From NCBI GenBank assembly GCA_963676165.1, contig OY781043.1, forward strand, positions 2,790,001-2,854,000: a stretch of 64,000 nt of DNA. Reading direction: 5' to 3'. This document shows positions 62,853 through 64,000 of the stretch, in pieces. The translations under genes were made by a program, and so were the position numbers. The DNA comes from JAQIBY01 sp963676165 (GTDB lineage: Bacteria > Bacteroidota > Bacteroidia > Bacteroidales > ML635J-15). The stretch's first letter is position 1, and each line of letters starts with the position of its first letter. Under the pieces are notes generated by a model, which had not been told where the DNA came from, searched no databases, and worked only from the letters and a program-made list of their open reading frames with translations.

Positions 62853-64000
62853 ATGAACTTTCGGTTGATCTCTCTCCTATCTTTTTGTTTCGCAACATTA
62901 GTTGCAATCAAAGTTTCATATGCTCAAACAAGTATAAGATATGATGACATAAAAACAGAATTATATTCATGCAATTTAGCACTCGGCAAAACACAAATTG
63001 ATCAAAATCTGGAAAATAATCCCGACAATCCGTATTTATACAGATTATTAAATCATTATGACTTTCTACTCACACTATTTTTTGAAAGCGAAACAAACAA
63101 AACGAATTGGCTAGTATCCTTTGACGAAAGACTTGACAAAATCAACACTGCAGAACTCCCTGAAAACGAAAAGCTTTTCCTTTTATCAGAAGCCTATTTG
63201 CAAGGCACTTTATTGAATATGATTAGCAGCAATGAGCTCAAAGCCGTCAAATACTTCAGAGCTGGTTTTGACACCTTTCAAGCACTTGAAAAAACCGACC
63301 CAAATTCCCCAGAAACAGCAAAAATACGAGGATTATACAATTTCTTTTTAGGATCGGTCCCTGAAAAATACAATTGGGTTGTCAATATACTCGGTATGGA
63401 TGGTGATTTTCAGCTTGGGATAGAAAATTTAAAAGCAAGCTTTGAACAATCAAAATCAAAAGGAGATTTTTATGAGTTAGGATTTTATTATGCCATGTTT
63501 TCAGCATATTATGGCGAGAATTCCGAAAGCTTATATCAATATTTCATTGCACTAGATCCATCCACATATAAGAATCCACTCATGAGACTTGCCTTAGCTT
63601 TCACCGCTGAAGCAGCAGGAAAAACATCTGAAAGTCTCACTACTCTAATTGCAAACACAAATTATCAAGGAGATACAAAACTTAGCTTACTGGATTATCA
63701 AATCGGAAGTTTCTTAGTTTACAATCTACAAGCAAATGCAGACATCTATCTCAAGAGATACATTGACAGTAAACCAAAAGAACGCTTTGATTTTTCGGCT
63801 CACCGAATATTGTATTGGCATTACTTAGTACAAAACAATACGACAAAAGCAGAATTTACTAAAAATCAGATATTGGCACAAAGCCAAAATGCAGGAAGTG
63901 AACAAGAACAATTTATCATTGAAGAAATTAGCAGCGAATCCAACCCAAACATAAATTTACTCAAAGCAAGACTACTTTTCAATGGAGGGAATTACAATGC
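62853..64000 (+). CDS. Secreted TPR-like protein (partial, 3' end outside window)
   Basis: The open frame runs from the ATG at 62853 to the window edge, 382 codons without a stop. It begins with a signal peptide (LLSFCFATLVAIKVSYA). The mature part is helical with repeated alanine-, leucine- and tyrosine-rich segments such as FLLSEAYLQGTLLNM, KAVKYFRAGFDTFQALEK and RLALAFTAEAAGKTSESL, consistent with TPR-like helical repeats. Family and function are unknown. It is divergent from the large T9SS gene. Confidence 0.75.
   Translation, partial: MNFRLISLLSFCFATLVAIKVSYAQTSIRYDDIKTELYSCNLALGKTQIDQNLENNPDNPYLYRLLNHYDFLLTLFFESETNKTNWLVSFDERLDKINTAELPENEKLFLLSEAYLQGTLLNMISSNELKAVKYFRAGFDTFQALEKTDPNSPETAKIRGLYNFFLGSVPEKYNWVVNILGMDGDFQLGIENLKASFEQSKSKGDFYELGFYYAMFSAYYGENSESLYQYFIALDPSTYKNPLMRLALAFTAEAAGKTSESLTTLIANTNYQGDTKLSLLDYQIGSFLVYNLQANADIYLKRYIDSKPKERFDFSAHRILYWHYLVQNNTTKAEFTKNQILAQSQNAGSEQEQFIIEEISSESNPNINLLKARLLFNGGNYN

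Noticed and set aside
1..64000. tRNA or rRNA genes
   Set aside because: No stretch with cloverleaf arms, a TTCGAxxC loop in proper context and a CCA-type end, or with rRNA-like conserved blocks, was recognised. A covariance-model scan would be decisive.

Overview
The window looks like chromosome from a member of the Bacteroidota, probably a marine or anaerobic Bacteroidales/Marinilabiliales-type organism. The reasons are AT-rich DNA, the Bacteroidetes promoter element TAnnTTTG in front of many genes, several Type IX secretion (T9SS) C-terminal sorting domains with YPNP motifs, many lipoproteins, LytTR-type two-component regulation, LamG, GH2 and GH20 proteins, and two IS families common in this phylum. 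No rRNA, tRNA or CRISPR array was recognised.

Layout. 1-3445 (minus): TCA-cycle genes, with two-subunit class I fumarase (beta cut by the window edge) and sucCD. 3682-4560: an Ig-like lipoprotein. 4614-7582 (minus): a tight operon holA, rhomboid protease, gmhB-like phosphatase and an aminotransferase-IV-fold protein that seems to have lost its catalytic residues. 7742-12675: an MFS transporter, an M28 peptidase with a membrane protein, a frameshifted DoxX-like pseudogene and a small secreted protein. 12676-17452: an AIM24-like protein and a divergent GH2/GH20 glycosidase pair whose start codons overlap. 17471-23278 is a mobile-element patch: a RAYT-type transposase, an IS982 element with 7-bp target duplication, and an IS1182-type element with 4-bp target duplication. 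The IS1182-type element splits a CotH-kinase/T9SS gene that can be rejoined exactly in frame. 23572-26947: an archaeal-type gatE-gatD pair for tRNA-dependent Gln synthesis. 27119-32502: a TylF-like methyltransferase, glyA, a lipoprotein and an ABC transporter. 32531-35282 (minus): a wall glucosaminidase, a BadF-type (GlcNAc kinase-like) protein and small membrane proteins.

35448-37186: three secreted beta-barrel-like proteins, two of them tandem paralogues. 37427-42166 (minus): a compact five-gene operon with a START-domain protein, a DUF2062-SDR fusion, an epimerase, a LytS-type histidine kinase and a LytTR regulator. It sits between an intact MFS gene and a 24-codon relic of an MFS 3' end. 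43740-51000: guaA, a HEFGH metallopeptidase lipoprotein, an AAA ATPase/nuclease-like gene bracketed by 41-nt stem-loop repeats, and ettA. 51194-53625: a Cys-rich lipoprotein, decayed genes and a second small lipoprotein. 53601-62705 (minus): two large T9SS surface proteins, long-form urocanase (hutU) and paired lipoproteins. A TPR-like secreted protein runs off the right edge.

Most notable: (i) GatDE, usually considered archaeal, in a bacterial context; (ii) the ATPase/PD-(D/E)XK-like gene with its flanking hairpin repeats; (iii) the lipid-handling plus LytTR operon bounded by MFS tails; (iv) nucleotide-exact reconstruction of two IS insertions in one T9SS gene. All family calls come from reading the sequence; no searches were run.
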